This document shows positions 34,063 through 36,024 of a DNA stretch of 36,024 nt, in pieces (position 1 is the first letter of the stretch; every line of letters starts with the position of its first letter). Position numbers and translations under genes: made by a program. Location of the stretch: the NCBI GenBank assembly GCA_937951685.1, contig CALFBG010000327.1, positions 1-36,024 on the forward strand, written 5' to 3'. The DNA comes from an uncultured Saprospiraceae bacterium. GTDB lineage: Bacteria > Bacteroidota > Bacteroidia > Chitinophagales > Saprospiraceae. The notes beneath the pieces are model-generated. The model had not been told where the DNA came from. It worked only from the letters and a program-made list of their open reading frames with translations, and did no database searches.

Positions 34063-35061
34063 ATGAAAAACGAAATTTTGCTATTGTACAATTTGAGAGA
34101 AAATTTTCCAACGGAAGAAAATATTCATCCAGATATTTCGGCAGATTGGGACATTCCCGAAACGATCGACTTATTGTACAAGTGCATGACGGAAATGGGC
34201 TTGCAAGTTACCAAACAAAGCTATGAGCCCAATAATACGCCCAGTCAATTATTGAACTACGACGGAATTGTATTCAGCATTTGCGAAATGACCGGAGGAA
34301 GTTTCAGGGAAGCACTTATTCCTTCCTTCTGCGAGTTGGTCAACTTGACCTACGTTTTCTCTTCGCCGGAAGTCATGCTAAATACCTTAGATAAAAATAG
34401 CTGTAATTTTTTGGTAAAGCAAATGGGATTGAATGTCCCCGATTGGACGTACCTGACGGAGCTTGCGCAACTTAAACGGAGCGACTTCCAAGACTATCCT
34501 TACCTAGTAAAACTCTCCCACGAAGGGAGTGGCATTGGGATTTCGAATGCATCGGTTGTGTACAACGCCGAAATGCTGGACGCGAGGGTAAGGGAAATGT
34601 TTGCGCTTTTTGATCGACCCATTCTCATCCAAAAATATATTGAAGGAACAGAAGTAACAATTGGCGTTGTTGGTCCGAGCGAAGCACCAGAGCCGCTCGG
34701 TGTGATCGAAGTTTTGCTAGGGGAAGATTTGGTTTATGGCATTTTACAAAAAGAAAACGCGCAGGAAAAAGTATCCTTTCAACCGTATGCGAAGGAAGCC
34801 ATTGCAGCAAAAGTAAAACGGCACAGTGAAATCATTTATAAGAAGCTAGGCTGTAGAGATGCTGCTAGGCTCGATTTCCGAATAGATAAAAATACCAACG
34901 AGCCTTATTTCATTGAAATCAACCCCTTGCCCCATTTGCATCCCGTTATTGGTGATTTTTGTCGCTCTGCTTATGCGGCGGGCTATACTTATCCGGCACT
35001 AATCAATACAATCCTTAAACGATCTTTAACGCTAAAATTAAATCAATCATCAAATGCATAA
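34063..35061 (+). CDS. ATP-grasp ligase (D-Ala-D-Ala ligase-like)
   Basis: 332 residues from the ATG at 34063; a TTG-started extension to 34024 adds 13 residues that do not fit. ATP-grasp features in order: VKLSHEGSGIGI (P-loop-like lid), LIQKYIEGTEVTIGVVG, AARLDFRID, and the metal-binding FIEINPLPHLHP. These enzymes join a carboxylate, via acyl phosphate, to an amine or other nucleophile. A cell-wall Ddl is unlikely, because the N-terminal domain differs and the setting is biosynthetic. In this operon it could couple an amino acid such as beta-lysine or its amidino derivative to another unit. It overlaps the next gene by 8 bases. Confidence 0.88.
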   Translation: MKNEILLLYNLRENFPTEENIHPDISADWDIPETIDLLYKCMTEMGLQVTKQSYEPNNTPSQLLNYDGIVFSICEMTGGSFREALIPSFCELVNLTYVFSSPEVMLNTLDKNSCNFLVKQMGLNVPDWTYLTELAQLKRSDFQDYPYLVKLSHEGSGIGISNASVVYNAEMLDARVREMFALFDRPILIQKYIEGTEVTIGVVGPSEAPEPLGVIEVLLGEDLVYGILQKENAQEKVSFQPYAKEAIAAKVKRHSEIIYKKLGCRDAARLDFRIDKNTNEPYFIEINPLPHLHPVIGDFCRSAYAAGYTYPALINTILKRSLTLKLNQSSNA

Positions 35062-36024
35062 AAATATTGTAGATACACATAATGAGTGGGACAAGCTAGA
35101 AGAAGTGATTGTCGGTAGGGTAGAACAGGCGATGTTTCCGAGTTGGGATTTTATTCTCAAAAATACGATTCCCGACGAAGGCATGGAATACTACGAGAAA
35201 AGTTTTGCCATGAAAGGGCAAGCGATTCCTCCAGAAGTTATCAAGCTGGCGAATGAGAACTTGGAAGCCTTAATTGAAATTCTTGAAAAAGAAAATGTAA
35301 AAGTACGCAGGCCGGATTTATTCGATTATTCCAAGAGCATTAAAACGCCATTTTGGGAAGTTGCGAATGGTGTTTCCAGTGCTAATCCACGCGATGTTTT
35401 TATGGTGGTAGGAGATGTAGTGATCGAATGTCCTATGGCAGATCGAGGGAGGTATTTCGAGGCTTTTCCTTACCGCAATATTATGTTGGATTTAATCGAC
35501 TCGGGGGCGAAGTGGATTTCCGCGCCTAAGCCAATCTTGAAGGATTCTTTTTATAATAATTTTCAGGTTTTAGAAAATGAGTTTTGCATCAACAACTCAG
35601 AATTAACTTTTGATGCGGCTGATTTTATTCGCTGTGGCAATAATATTGTCGGACAATTAAGCCAAGTGACAAACCTCAAGGGCGTTGAATGGCTGCAAGC
35701 CACTTTGGGCGACAACTATAAGGTGGATTTAATCCAATCAAAATGTAAGCAAGCCTTGCATATTGATACGACCTTGACCGCGCTGCGAGAAGGAACCTTA
35801 TTGATTAATCCCGAGTTTATCTCCCCCGCAGATTTACCTGCTTGTTTTGACGATTGGGAAATACTCGTTGCCCCCAAACCAGCCTCTTTTAGTACCCAAG
35901 TTGGAGACTTTAAAATTGTTAGTGATTGGATGAGTATGAATATGTTAAGTATAGATGAAGAAAAGGTGATTGTGGAAGCCAAACAATTGGACATGATTGA
36001 TTTTTTAGCGCAGCATGGGTTTAC
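35054..36024 (+). CDS. Glycine amidinotransferase family protein (partial, cut by window end)
   Basis: The first 323 residues are present. The start ATG overlaps the ligase stop by 8 bases. NEWDKLEEVIVGR and FDAADFIRCGNN followed by SQVTNLKGVEWL are hallmarks of the AGAT/StrB family. Asp187 and His236 (ALHIDTT) match human AGAT Asp254 and His303, with identical spacing of 49. The nucleophilic Cys near the C-terminus lies beyond the window. These enzymes move an amidino group from arginine to an amine. The acceptor loop has Gln233 and Leu235 where AGAT has Asn300 and Met302, so the acceptor is probably not glycine. A basic amino acid made by the upstream aminomutase is a candidate. Confidence 0.9.
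   Translation, partial: MHKNIVDTHNEWDKLEEVIVGRVEQAMFPSWDFILKNTIPDEGMEYYEKSFAMKGQAIPPEVIKLANENLEALIEILEKENVKVRRPDLFDYSKSIKTPFWEVANGVSSANPRDVFMVVGDVVIECPMADRGRYFEAFPYRNIMLDLIDSGAKWISAPKPILKDSFYNNFQVLENEFCINNSELTFDAADFIRCGNNIVGQLSQVTNLKGVEWLQATLGDNYKVDLIQSKCKQALHIDTTLTALREGTLLINPEFISPADLPACFDDWEILVAPKPASFSTQVGDFKIVSDWMSMNMLSIDEEKVIVEAKQLDMIDFLAQHGF

Noticed and set aside
1-36024. CRISPR array, prophage or integrase-type island
   Set aside because: No regularly spaced repeats, cas genes, phage structural genes or integrases were seen on either strand.

Overview
The window looks like a chromosomal piece of a Bacteroidota bacterium. The evidence is: promoters of the TTG-N19/20-TAnnTTTG type, start codons preceded by A-rich sequence instead of Shine-Dalgarno sites, many LxxC lipoproteins, a lipidated TamA-like barrel (TamL type), a SusC-like TonB receptor with an N-terminal carboxypeptidase-D-like domain, and a DUF4369/TlpA thioredoxin. 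It also carries futalosine-pathway menaquinone genes and a split-type PurL. A Saprospiria-like member is my guess, at low confidence.

Layout. 1-442: a gene-free stretch with a perfect 41-bp inverted repeat. 443-3136: a lipoprotein, a truncated Fic gene and a small outer-membrane barrel. 3445-8418: endonuclease III, TamL (minus strand), a SpoU RNA methyltransferase and a small membrane protein. 8525-15946 (minus strand): TlpA-like thioredoxin, PurL, cytochrome oxidase subunit III and a TonB receptor. 16691-21370: glycosyltransferase, MqnE, a histidine-phosphatase protein, MqnA and a lipoprotein. 21498-25042: a cysteine-responsive-looking control region followed by CysM-like synthase, an E1-rhodanese protein and a YpfJ-like metalloprotease. 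25330-30414: FMN-binding glutamate-synthase-like protein, truncated haemoglobin, a J-domain protein, a MITE-like element, an unknown gene and an NlpC/P60-like protein. 30578 to the right edge: a compact operon of methyltransferase, lysine-2,3-aminomutase homologue, GTP cyclohydrolase I, radical SAM/SPASM protein, ATP-grasp ligase and a glycine-amidinotransferase homologue cut by the window end.

Two systems stand out. (1) Upstream of the cysteine synthase gene are two successive tiny open frames, each with three consecutive Cys codons and each followed by a strong intrinsic terminator. This reads as tandem cysteine attenuation, served by a promoter so close to the first ATG that the transcript may be leaderless. 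The controlled genes (CysM plus E1-rhodanese) suggest a sulfur-carrier-protein route to cysteine. (2) The right-hand operon combines a beta-lysine-forming type aminomutase (both lysine-binding Asp and the PLP Lys conserved), an amidinotransferase, an ATP-grasp ligase, a fully catalytic FolE and a SPASM radical SAM enzyme. It looks like an uncharacterised pathway for a guanidino/beta-amino-acid compound.

All calls rest on reading the sequence and on family knowledge; no database search was possible.
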